Below are positions 35,601 to 48,600 of a stretch of DNA of 64,000 bases, in pieces; the first letter of the stretch is position 1; the number at the start of each line of letters is the position of its first letter. A program made the position numbers and the translations under genes. A model generated the notes under the pieces. That model saw nothing but the letters and a program-made list of their open reading frames with translations. It ran no database searches and was not told the origin of the DNA. The stretch lies in the NCBI RefSeq assembly GCF_023053635.1, contig NC_086172.1, forward strand, positions 91,478,181 through 91,542,180, read 5' to 3'. The DNA is from Elgaria multicarinata webbii (Eukaryota > Chordata > Lepidosauria > Squamata > Anguidae).

Positions 35601-38600
35601 GACACCTAGAGTTTACAAAAAAAGATGATATGATAATGACAGGTTGTCTAATCATTTCAGACAGATGATGGAAGCCTCTTAGGAATGAACAGGAATTGTG
35701 TACAAATGAATTTGCCACTAAACATTCTTATGATTTTTTTATGGAGAATATTTTCCAGTATTTAACATCCAATAATTTTACATCCAATAATTTTGAAAGC
35801 ATTTGACAGCTGATAGGAAGGAGGATTTTGTAAATTCTGTGGTAATAGCAGTTTAAAAAAACACCCTCAGATTTTTAAATAGCAGATTCCAGTTCTGGAA
35901 CCTAAATATCATTAAGATGACAAATTGAGACATTTTGAATTTGTCTAAAATTTTATTTTGGCTCTAGTGACAATGGCCTGATTTGCACAACACACTAAGC
36001 TCACTGTTATTTAAACCCATAGTGAGCCACAGTGCATGCCAAGTGCCATTTTGAATATGCAATCCCCAATGGGGTTGGCAGTGTCATGCGAACCCACCCA
36101 TCAAGAGTCAAGGGAAGGTTAAATAACCCTCACACAATATTTGGTTTGTTTAACCCTTGCATAACATGGCACAACCCCATTGGGCGTTGCATATTCAAAC
36201 TGACACCTGGCATGCACCGCAGCTCATCATTGGTGAAATAACCCATGGTGAGCCCAGCATGTCATGTGAACCGGATCAATGTACTCTTACACAACACAAG
36301 AAACAGGAGTTACATATGATGATATGCCTTTTATATTGTATTTTGTATTATGGTTTTATACTTTTGTTTTGAATTGTCTTAAATTTGTAAACCGCCCAGA
36401 GAGCTTTACCTATTGGGTGATATAGAAAAGCAATCACTCAATCAATCAATAAAGTTGCACACAAAACAACTAATGAGATCTCAATTTATGGATGACTGAT
36501 AATCATTGTTTTACTGTGTTTTACTGTGGTTTTAATTTTTGTGAACCGCCCAGAGAGCTTCGGCTATTGGGCGGTATAAAAATGTAATAAATAAATAAAT
36601 AAATAAATAAAATCATGCTTTGCCCATCTGAAATTGACAGGAACAAACCTCACCAATATGAAAGTGAAGCATTTGTTGAATTATTTTATATTAAGTATTG
36701 CAATTCAACTCTTAAGTTATTTTTCTTAAATTAATGTTTTAAATCTCACTTCTCAAAAATAGTCTGGTTCAAATTAAATCTGAATATGGAGATGTTAAAC
36801 ATACATTTATAATTTTTTATAACTGAATCAATGGTTCTTTATCAAACACATTTGCCCAGTTCAGATATAGGAGGAAACCATGGTTTCCTGCTACGAAAAT
36901 GAGCCCTAGAGAACCTCGGACTCCCCCCGCCACCCATCATGTTTCCTGTTACATCTGAACCTGGCTGTTGATGTAGATTTTTATGTAATGAAAAAGGCAT
37001 TGAAATAAACTTGTTGAGATCACATATTATAAATATGGCACACTATAATACATGTTTGCTAAGTCACCAGGATGTAGCCCCTTGCTCCAGGAAATGTTAT
37101 CCTATATGTCGCAGGGACAATCATCCACCATGTCCACCTGAATGTTCTTGGATTAATCATCATCATCATCAATACTTGCATCTCTGCCATTTCCTCAGTT
37201 CTCAAGTTATGAACATTTAATTTCTATAAGCAAACAAGTATATTTCCTTTTCAAAAGAAAACTGTTCTGCCCAGTTTCCTACCAGCCCTTTTCTGGAATG
37301 TTCTGAACATTCCAGAATGTTCAGAACATTTGTCACTAGAAGATATCCATGCAATGTCACATGGGCAGCAGCAAGAAGCAAATGCTTTGCACTGTTACCT
37401 TCGTAGGGTGGGGTGATACATGGCAGGATAGTGTTGCAATGCTAAAGTGAAACAGAAAGTGGCAAACTCTGGAAAGATGTATATTCTCCTACGCAGTATG
37501 AATGCTCTGTCTAGTATGCTTTAATCATTAGGTTTGTGAAGGAGAGCAGATAGACTGCGCTGGGTAGAGGACAAATGGGTGATGTAGTTGGTAAAGGGTA
37601 GTTTTAGTTTGGTATTATTATGCACCAATTCTAAATGACAAAGAGCCTTGGCAGCTAGACCACCTGGAAGGGGGAGGAAGGTCATATAGCCAGGCCTTGG
37701 TGCCAGGAAGACGCTGTGAGACATCTCAGAGGACAAAGAAGGAAGGAGGGTGAAATGCAACAGGAGAAAAAGTATATAGTTGGGGACCAGCCCCAAACTC
37801 CTTGTCTTGTCTTTGCCAAATGATGTGGAGAGAACCATGTTGGGGTGGGGGTGGGGTGGCAAGGTCCTGCCTATGAGTAAGTAGTCACAGTTAAGATTTT
37901 ATTGTTTTATCCATTACTAGGTTATTATGCTATGCCTGTTTCAAGTTACTTTTGGTTATTCTTCCCATATATCTGCCCTACCTTTAAGTCTTAATAAAGT
38001 CTTCTACCTCACAATTTGTGAGGCATTTTTGTCTTAGCTTGGGTCCATGCTAAATCCGGTGTTAACAGGTCATGGAGAGACTTGCTCAACCTTTACAGGG
38101 TTAACCAATTCATAAGCATCATTACTTAGGAAACATAAGTACCAAAATGAGAATTAAATCAATTATTTTAAGTTGGCCATTGACTTAAGTGGATCAATCT
38201 ACTCAAAGGTATTCTTGTATATTTGCACAACCAAAGCTTATCATTAAAGACAGTAACATAAGCCCATTGATGTACATACTTGGTCTTGCACCTGATACAT
38301 TCCTCATACCCTGGAGGACAGTAATACCCTTCCTTACACTGGCATTCAGTGTTGCTCTTCACAGTGCAGGGCCTCACCATTCTGAACCCTAAAAAAAGAA
38401 ATATTGCAAGGATTTTCTAACCTCATCATCACTGCCAGATTTCTCTGCTGCCACCACCACCACCACCACCATCCCCCACCAGATTGTGCCTGAGAGAATG
38501 TGGTCCTGGAAAGAGAAAATGTCTCCCCATGCCTAGTTTAAACAGGTGGGTCTCTTTTGTAGAATGTTAGAGTAACACAACATAACCAGATTTGAGGTTG

Positions 38601-39618
38601 GACAACATGGTGACCAAAGGATACTTCTCTTGGTGCCAACCAAGGTCTCCTACCACTCCCAGTTTTTCCTTTTTAAAAAAATAATTAGAAATTATTCTGA
38701 GATTGTGTAAAATTAAAATGAGGGCCATCAGCTACTGCCATCTTCATTTCCCACTAATACCTCTTTGCCGCACATGGGGCTAAGAGACATTCTGAGGAAA
38801 TGAAGATGGTGGGTGGCTTCTTCATTTCCTAAGAAGATAAAGAGAACCCCCTGTCACTGCAGTCTGGCAAGCTGGGGAGGATCTACAGAGGGCTAGAGAG
38901 AGTAGTGGGAGGTGGGGTTTAGAAAGGGTAGTGGTAAGCCAGCAATTGGGAGGGGGGAATCCATGGGGAAGCAGCAGCCAGCCAGCAGGTAAGAACCTGG
39001 GGGTTGGGGAAGGTTGTGCATTTGTATGGAGGCTGTATGTGTGTGAGAAAGAGGGGAAGAGGGAGAGAGAAAAAGTTTGGGATGATCGAGACCATGGGTT
39101 CTCAACAAGGGGGGAATTCTGCCCCCCGGGGGGGGGATTTTAGGATTCCAGGGGGGGAATTGGGACCACTATTCAGCAAAGTATGATGTCCTGTAGATTA
39201 TGTCTTCCTACACATTATTAAAAACGTCCCAAAAAAGTGTCATGTCGTCTGCAAAAGCCAGGCCTTTGCTCTCTTTTCCCTCCCTCGCAATCCTAGAAGT
39301 TTCAAGCTTCCCATTTAAAGGAGCAACGTAAAGCATGGGGGCTGAGAATGTAAAAGGGGCCATGCTTTGCATTGCCCGTTTAAATGGGACTAATATAGAA
39401 AAAAAATAAAAGATTTTCAATATTATATGCATATTATTTGGAATGCACCTTTGGAGTTAGACTGTCTTGGGAAGGGGGAATTATATTCTGAACAATGGTG
39501 AAAGGGGGAATGGAGCAAAAAAGGTTGAGAACCACTGATCTAGACATATGGGATTTTGGAGGGATCCTGAGAGTAGACGTGTTTTTTCGTGTTGTTGCAG
39601 TGAGAAGAGAGGGACACA

Positions 39619-39664
<46 letters not shown>

Positions 39665-42600
39665 GTTTATGTCAGGCACGTCCAGGGGGCTCTTGCCAGT
39701 AGGCTCCTACTGGAGTGTGGACCATATATGTATATTCATGCGTGCATAATGGATACGTGGGGTGTGTGCGTGTACATGTGCAGGACCAGTGTCAAGGGTA
39801 TGCATGCCAAGAGCCCACAAAAGTAATCCGGAGAAAATATAAGTTTTTAAAAAACCAAAGGCAGCACTTTTAAAGATTGACCCTCAATCCATACTGTACC
39901 AGAATTGCATTCGTCACAACTTAAGCATTGCAAAAGTGCATTTTCATGTTTAGTGTAGTCCTCTCCTTCTGTGCAGGGCATACAAATTCCCAACGTCTGC
40001 GGAGCACTGCAGTGTTCACCAACGTGGGTACCTGTTATATAGGAAACCAAACGATTTTGTGTTAGAGTGCTCGAATTCAAATGTTATCAGGATGTGTGCA
40101 TCTGCTTTTAACTGGCATGTGAATCTTATGAACTGCCTGAAGGCTACATTTTGCAAAAGGTGAAGAACTTATGTAGCCCAATCCAACACATGAAAGAAAA
40201 TCCGATGGCATCCAATAGGATTCATTCCTCAAACAGAATGCACAGATGGGCTGCAATCCTATGCACATTTACTAGAAAGTAAATTCCGCAGAACTCAGTG
40301 GGACTGCTGAATAAACATGCAATGGGAACACAATACTAATTGATGAACCATCTGGTGTTTAATTCTTGCACAGTTGAGGGGGCACAGCTAAATGGCAGAG
40401 TGCGTGCTAGCCAACCACATTATCTCATACTTGGTTAGAAAGTACTCGGTTATTATGCACACGAGTAGTTAAAAGAAAGCATCCTACAATGTAAAAATGC
40501 TACACTGCCTTGTGATTGTTGTAACTGATTACGACAAATTCTTCTTCTCTCCCCCAATCCCAAAATAATACACACACACCCGAATCAAGCTATGTACAAA
40601 AATGCTTACAACAAATTGTATCAGCACTAATCACTGAGGGGGCAGAGGAGAGACACCCAATCTATATCCATACTTCATAAGTAACCGTGGCAGTTCAGTG
40701 ATGGAGCACGTGCTTTGCATGCAAAAGGTCCCAGGTTTGATTGTCAGCATCTCCGGTTAAAACTCATGACTGAAACCCTGGAAAGCCACTGCTGCCCATG
40801 AGTGTTAATACTACTGGGCTTGATGGACCCATATCCTGACTCATCGTAAGGCAGCTTCCTATGTTCATAATGTCTGCTGTTAAAAATACAAGTATCTACA
40901 ATTAGTGCTAAAATAGATTGAGTGAAACGTGGAAATGCATTGCTTCTGTGGCAGTCTGTATAAGCTTTAATAATAGGTTTACCAGTGGTGAAAGCAATCA
41001 GCCGCCACTTCTGAGTGGTGACTAAGCAGTATGGGTGCCCTTACCAAAGAGCATCATAACGTGTCACTGCAGGTGCTGGTCCCAAATGTGTGACTGCTCA
41101 TTAGCAGTGCCCAGCATGGGTCAGTATATTTGTTTGCGGCCCACACTGGATACTGCTAGCCAGTCACCCTTTTGAAACTCACTGGTCATGATGTGGCCTT
41201 TCTGGAAAATGCTGAAATTTTCCAATGCAAAGTAGGTTAATTTGCATAGGGTTGTTTTGTATAGGAAAATGTTCTGATGCCCAGGGCCAGCGCTACCATT
41301 AGGCCAACTAGGCAGCCGCCTAGGGCGCAGTACTGCCCTTTAAGGGTCACAGTTTTATACAAATTAGCCATTTTAAGAAAAAAACACAATAAAAGGAAAA
41401 TATAATAGTTCAGAAACTCTTCTTGAACAGCTGAATCGAAGTTGGCAATTTGTGTGTGTACAATAGCTCGCATTGCCTAGGGCGCAAAATAGTCTGGCCG
41501 TGGCCCTGCTGATGCCCTAGAACAAGAAAGAGGAAATTTGAGGCCCTCCAGATGTTTCAGCCTCCCATTATTCCTCATCATTCCATATGCTGGCTTAGAG
41601 ATGATGGGAGCCACAGGCCAAACCTCCTGGAGGGCCACAAGCTGCCCATCCTAGTCCTTGATAGATATAATTTAGCATCTTTATTCTACTTGTATTTAGA
41701 AAACAGGGCTGAAAAAGTACCACATGTTAATGTTTTGTCCCAATACACCAGGTATTTAACATGAAATATATGAAGAAAAGTATTAATTTAAATGTTATAT
41801 TACATATCTTTTTTATTAGAATACTTGTAAAAATGTAAAGACAATAGCATGTACTTCTCTTATATTGTTTAAAGAAAATAACAAAGATACTCAAACTGTT
41901 CACACCCTAGGGGAGCCTCCTCCTCATTATTATTATTATTTCTTACCTGCCTCTCCCCATGGCCAGTACAGAAAGAATCATGCCGCCTAGTCTCCAAGGT
42001 CGGGAGATCTTGGAGAAGGGGAGATTTTGGTGGGCTGGGAAGGGAGGAGGCTGGAGAGATATCCTGAGGCTTGTCCAGCCTCCTTCCCTCCTCCTCTGAA
42101 GCACCCCAGCTAGATACACACAAAAGCCCATGTAGCGAAAACAGTGGGGTAGGAGAATGGGGAGGCTTAGATCACCTCCATCACCCCTCCTGTCCTGCAT
42201 TGGATGCTCGTAAGCCCTAAAACATTTTAGCAAGCCAAAGAAGTATGCATGATATGTCCATGACCCCTCATCTATTTCAGTTCTTCCACTAAGGTTATAA
42301 GGCACCTTTAGTTTCGCTATCAATATTTATTAGTTTGATTTTGCTCTGGGATATACGTATATGTATTTCAATGACATGTGTATACTCTTTCACATACTTG
42401 CTAAGGATAGTCACCTGAAAAACATTAATTACAAATTTGAAACTGTCAAACTTGCCTAATGCTATATTTGCAATTTGCATACATTCATTAAGAAAGATTC
42501 CCCACCCTCCCCAGTGGAAAAATAAAGCACTGAAACATTTTCCGGAAAATTTTCTGGCCCCACCCCGTCACTGCTCATTGGCCAGAGCCTACTGCCTCTC

Positions 42601-45600
42601 AATACACACTCTTATCACTGGATGTTGGCACTATGACAGTTGCATTGTTAACACTGTCCAGACATGTAAAACAATCACTTGAGTGATCACCTGAGGCGAG
42701 TAAGAACCATTTCCAAGCTACCAGGCTGGGTTGCTTTTTGTAAATGAGAACAGAATTGCTTCTTTTCCAACAAATGGTATTTGTGGGCTGCAGACTAGTC
42801 ATAGAATCATAGAATAGCAGAGTTGGAAGGGGCCTTCAAGGCCATCGAGTCCAACCCCCTGCTCAATGCAGGAATCCACCTTAAAGCATCCTTGACAGAT
42901 GCTTGTCCAGAACAGAATGCTCCCAGAACAGAGGCTAACATCTCTGGCATATTTGTGTGAGCTAGTAACATTTGTTTGCAAGGCTGACATAGCTGCAAAC
43001 AGAGCATAAACAAGCTAAAGTAAACGCTTCCACGGTTTTCCAACATAAAACCAGAAATGTGTTTAAAGCAGGGTAAAAACATTTCAAAAGAGTTTTAATG
43101 TTAATGTTTAACGTAGTTCCTTACCACCATGATTGGGGTATTTAGGTTTAAACGAATACAAATAGAATTTTGAATCAGTGTAGGGTAGTGGTTACAGTGC
43201 CTAAGTAAGATTGGAATCAGGGTCACCCCAATCCCCACTCAACCATGAAGCTCAGTTGGTGATCTGGTTGAACCAGTTACTGTCTTACAACCCAACATAT
43301 CTCACAAGGTTGTTGTGGGCTTAAGCAGGGGAAAAACTTCCTCCTTGGGGATAGGCAGGTTAAAAATTAAGTACGTATGCTCCAGAAAGCCTATTCAGGC
43401 TTAAATGATTTAAACACGCACACACACTTCTATCTTTGCTTAAATAAATTCACTTAGGGTGCAATCCTATTGGGATATTAGGATCCTCTCCTCTGTGCTC
43501 TGTCCGCCTTGCAGTTTTCACTAGACACTCAAAATTGACTAGTGAAAACTGCAGCTTCAGGGAGGGGGATGGGAGGGGGATGGGAGGAGGCAAGAGACCA
43601 GATAGGAAGCTTTGTGCACCAGCTTTCACAGTCTCCTCCCTGCCTCCAGACATGTCCCCCTTTCACCCTCTCCTGCTCCGTTCCCAAGCATATGGGAAGT
43701 AATCTGGCACGGAGAGAAGTGAGGGTGTGGAGCAAGCGGTTTCTGAGAACCAAGGTTGGAGAGCTGGCTCTGACCTCAGTTCCAAGAAACCTAGACAGTG
43801 TTTAGAGGCCATAGATTCCATTAAGTAAAAGAAAATCAGTTGTTGAAACAAGCTGCCAAGTCAATGTTATATTACAGAGAAGGTACATCTTTTTCCACAA
43901 ATAACTTGACAGGATAGGTTATATTTCAAGGCTTGGTATATCATCTTTATTAAGAGCATAAGCCAGGATGACCCTGTTTCAAATGTCAGGCCTGCTTCTA
44001 CCCCTGAGTCAAACATCTAGAATATGGGAAATATAAGGGCCATCAGGTGTGTGTGTGTGTATATACATACACACACACACATATGCTGTTGTTTTTAGAA
44101 ATTGGGGGTTATTTTAAAGACAAAAAGGAGGGCAAGGTGATGTTAGTGAAATCTGCCCCTCCCCTCTCCTGCTTTACCTCTTCACACCCTGCTGTTTCAC
44201 ACTATTTCCCCTCAGCCTATCTCTGATATGCCAAGTGAGACAGGCTGGGGTGGGTGGGTTGCAGGACTACTTCAAAACAGCAGAATGTGATGACATAAGG
44301 GAAGGAGGGGGCACATTTTGCTCCCATGCACCCATACTGTATAGGCAAACCCGGATGTATGTGTGCGTAATAATAACTTAATGCTGACCTATGTTACAGG
44401 GTTGTTTTAAGGGTTACAGATACTGTGTACTTTCCCAATTGTTTCACAAAGCCTTAATAAATACAAAACACTTATTACTAATTCCTTTGCAATTAGGTTT
44501 TGTGTTAACCAACGAAGACAGGCTCAATACCCTTTGCTAAAATATTGAATGACAGAGTGACTGCTTACCTGCAGGGCATTTTTTGCAACATTGTCCAGAA
44601 TATGGATATTCTCCATCATTACAGTTGATTCTCAGCGCTGGAGATTCCACCTAAGAGAATAAGAGACAGCTTTCAGGTGAATGGGCTCTCCGGGTAAATC
44701 ATCATATCTTAATATGAGATTCATGGGCTGTTTTGAAACTTCCTGATGCTTATCAGGCTCAGAGGAAGAACACTCTTTTGCTAAGCTTATGAGTACAGCT
44801 CAGTTCAAAGTCTAGTTTTAGTGTTAAGTAAAATTTGGTTCTCCCATCACCTCTCTTAAAGAGACAAGCATCACACGATCTTTCACAAGTTAATATGTGT
44901 AACATACAAAAATTCTGTTGACATTATGGGCTGAGAGAGTTGCATGCAATGATGTCATACCCCTCCCCACGACTCAAGAAACCAAGATTATTAAGCTACA
45001 AGGCAGACCTTATTTTAAAAGGGGTTTTAAAAGATTGAGCATGGACACAGGGGTAGGGTGATCATATGGAAAGGAGGACAGGTCTCCTGTATCTTTAACA
45101 ACTTTATCAAAAAGAATTTCAGTAGGTGTCATTTGTATGCATCCAGCACCTGATGAAATTCCCCCTTCTTCGCAACAGTTAAAGCTGCAGGAGCCCTGTC
45201 CTCTTTTGTATCTGGTCAAGAGGGCAAGGGTCCTGCAGCTTTAACTGTTGAGATGAAGAGGGAATTTCACCAGGTGCTGCATGCATACAAATGACACCTG
45301 ATGAAATTCCCTTTTCTATACAACTGTTAAAGATACAGGAGACCTGTCCTCCTTTCCATATGGTCACTCTACACAGGGGCTACCCGCTTTCAGCCCTAGA
45401 AGAGGAATGGCAAGTACAGTCCTTGTAAAAATCAGTCTGCTGAAGCACAGAGGACCTGTACTGGCACGGGTGCTGTAGGATGTGCAGACTGGCATTGCCT
45501 ACACAAGCAATGGCTGCTGGGGGATAGCAGCATGGAAAGAGGCTCGATACCAGACCGCCTCATTCCACTGAGAAGCAAGACAACCCAGTTCAAGCTCCAG

Positions 45601-48600
45601 CAGCTCCCCATAAGTAGTCTATGCCAACCAGATCGCAGTGTGTTACAAAGAGGAAGTATGTTGCAGGAAGCTTGTCTGTGGAAGAGACTCAAGCAAATGA
45701 TCCAAGAAATACACGAAAGCAAAAAGACATCAAGGCCAATGCGAGGTCTGATATGATGAGGAGGTGGAAAAATCTCTTTTGAGAAATGGCGATTACCCTG
45801 GCCCTGAGCAAAGCCTGTCCACAGCGTTCACAAGAGAGATTTTACTGGCTGCATGTGCAGTCCATCAAACTTACAAGTCCTGATGTCTCACAGCACACAA
45901 GGAGCACCCATTATTTTTAGCCTTCTCTCCAACAAGGCGGATTAGTAATGATCCATAGCAAAATATAACAGAAGTTACATGTAAAGACAAGTTCTTATTC
46001 ACACAGCATGTAATTGTTGTTAGCTATTTTGTATGTTTAAATAATTTTGTTGAAAGTTGCCTTGGGTCTTTTTACAGAGAAAGGTGACTACGAAATTCAA
46101 ATCATCATCAAACTATGGAATTTGCTATCACAAAATGTGGCGACGGCCACCAATTTGGGTGGCTTTAAAAGTGGTTTACACAAATTCATGGATGATAAGG
46201 CTATCAATGGCTGCTAGTCCTGATGGCTCTATGCTACCTCCAGTATCTGAGGCAGAATGCTGAGGAACATGGGTGAGAGGGTGTTGTTGCACTCGGGTAC
46301 TGTTTTTGGGTTTCCTGTAGACAGCTGGTGGGCCACAGTGAACAGAATTCTGGATTAGATGGACCTTTGGTCTGGTCTAGCACAGCTCTTGTTATGTTCT
46401 TAAATCTTTAGGGTGAGCGTAACTGAACAAGAACTGAAACCATGTTGCATGACAGTGACAAGCAACAAGACTGAACTCTTCAGTAGCCACACACCCCTAA
46501 TCCAAGAATACACAATTTATTTGGTACTAAGAACTTCACTGGACACTTGTGCTATCACATGTTTAAATTTGTCTCTGCAACAGGAGGACTAGGTAGCAAT
46601 GTTGTAAAATAAAACGGGATACTGATTTGACTAAACACTGACAAGCACAGTGGAACACTTTGGAGGAACCACAGCTTGCCAACTGAGCACACCAACGTGC
46701 TCCACCAGTTTATGAGCCAATCACTTTCAAAATTATGCTTTGTTACCATTTATGTTACCATTCAAGGCTAAAGTTTCAATGTTTGGAGTATCTTCACTAA
46801 TGTCTTGGGATTATCAAGAGGTTTTGATAGAGATAAAGTGCTGTAAATGGGAGAAAGACATGCAGTCTTTTTATGCTTTAAAAAAATCAGGAAGAGACGG
46901 CCATAATTCATGGCTATGAATTCATCAGAGATACAGGGGGTTTAGGAGGGACTAATTCGGGCCAGAGTTCAGCCCAAGAAACTATTGCATCAATTTGAAA
47001 TTTTAACCTACCTTTCAGTCCTAAAACGTGTTCTCAATGTTGCCATTAAAAACACACAACTAAATATAATTTAACACAAGTTATTGTTTTACTCAAGACA
47101 CTACCACCCACTTTGTTTAAAATCTAGAAGAGGAGAAACTTCAAAAGCTTGCTTGTAATGGCATTTTGCTTTGTTCTAATAAAGGCCTTGACAGATTATG
47201 GCTTTTAGTATTTTTGTTGTTGTTGTGAACCAGCATGGCTTCCCCCTTTTTGGGGGTGGGGTGAAACTTGGAAAATATCTAAAGGAAGATCATTCTTTAC
47301 TGCCCAGAGATGGGGGTTTTAGATAACGCTACCCAATTTGGCTTCTATTGACTTTTTAAAACTAGTGCACAAGTTAGTCTCTATTTGCAGTTATAAGAAT
47401 CATTACTCTTTACTTCTGTTCTCTGCCTAGCAAGGAACCTGTATGTTTCACTCAAGGACTGAACAGATCTGGGTAACTGCTGGATTTTTATTTTTACTTT
47501 AAATGGGAAACAGCCATTGCTTGCTTCCTTATTCCAGAAATCCTAGGTGTAACCTGAAAGCTACATAACACCTAGTAGAATCTAATCTGATCCAATCAAG
47601 CCTGTTACTCCCTCCTGCACTACATCTTAAAGAGGTCAACTGAACCATTAAGACTTTGCTACTTTAACAGCAAGCCAGGTTTCCCTATTCCCCCCCTCCC
47701 AACTTGGCCCAACACTCACAACGGTTAAGAGTTCTAGAGTACTTGAAAGCTTGCTCACAATTTTGTGCATTTTAATTGGTCCTAATAAAGGCATTGCCTA
47801 ATCTTGGATTTAAATATAAATGCACTTCTTTATTTAAAAAAATAGACAGAAAATAATATATCTGCACATGTGTGGAGTGCCATTGCTTTATCGCTTAGGT
47901 ACCTACAGATGTTCTCCCCATCACATACAAGACTTTAATCGTTAAAGTTTAAAGCTAAAAAGTGAACTTCTGCAGTTTATATATTCACCTCTCACTTTAT
48001 CAATTCACCAATTGGCGAACGGCCATTACTATCAGGAAACAGAGAGGATTACATGGAAATCGGACCTTGCAAGTTGTGGTGGGGAGGAGTCTTGATTTTG
48101 TATGGAATGGGAAAGGCAAAACCCTCTTGAATTCTGGAAGCCTTTTACCTGAAGCCACAAGCCAGCAATATAAACTTGTCCTTTCTTAGCCCTAAAACTA
48201 ATCCCCTCCCCCCCCGTGCAATCCAATGCATGTTTAGACATAAAAAAGGCCTACAACTCCCAGCATTCCCCGGACAGCATGGCTGGCTGGAAGAATGCTA
48301 GGAGTTGTAGGCCTTCCCCACCGCCTAAACTTGCATAGGATTGGCCCCGTAATGGCTTTAACCGGACAAAAGAATAGCTTTGTTTTCAGAGTCGAAGGCG
48401 GTTTAGAAAAGGTCTGGTTATGGTTCCTAGAGTAAATGAGTTTCTGCACCCTTCCAAAAGCCTGCAAAACCTGGTTGAGCAGAGGCAAGCGTCGACTACT
48501 TCTCAGACAGAAAGTTCACAATTTATGAGAAAGGGCTCCTCGCCCTCCTCGCGCTTCAATGAATCTTCGGCGAGCACAATGTATCGCAATGTCCCTGCCC

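Noticed and set aside
41869-42323. Minus-strand frames of 84 and 126 codons in TNFRSF intron 2
   Set aside because: They have no domain likeness and no splice fit. The surrounding receptor exons already join in phase without them.
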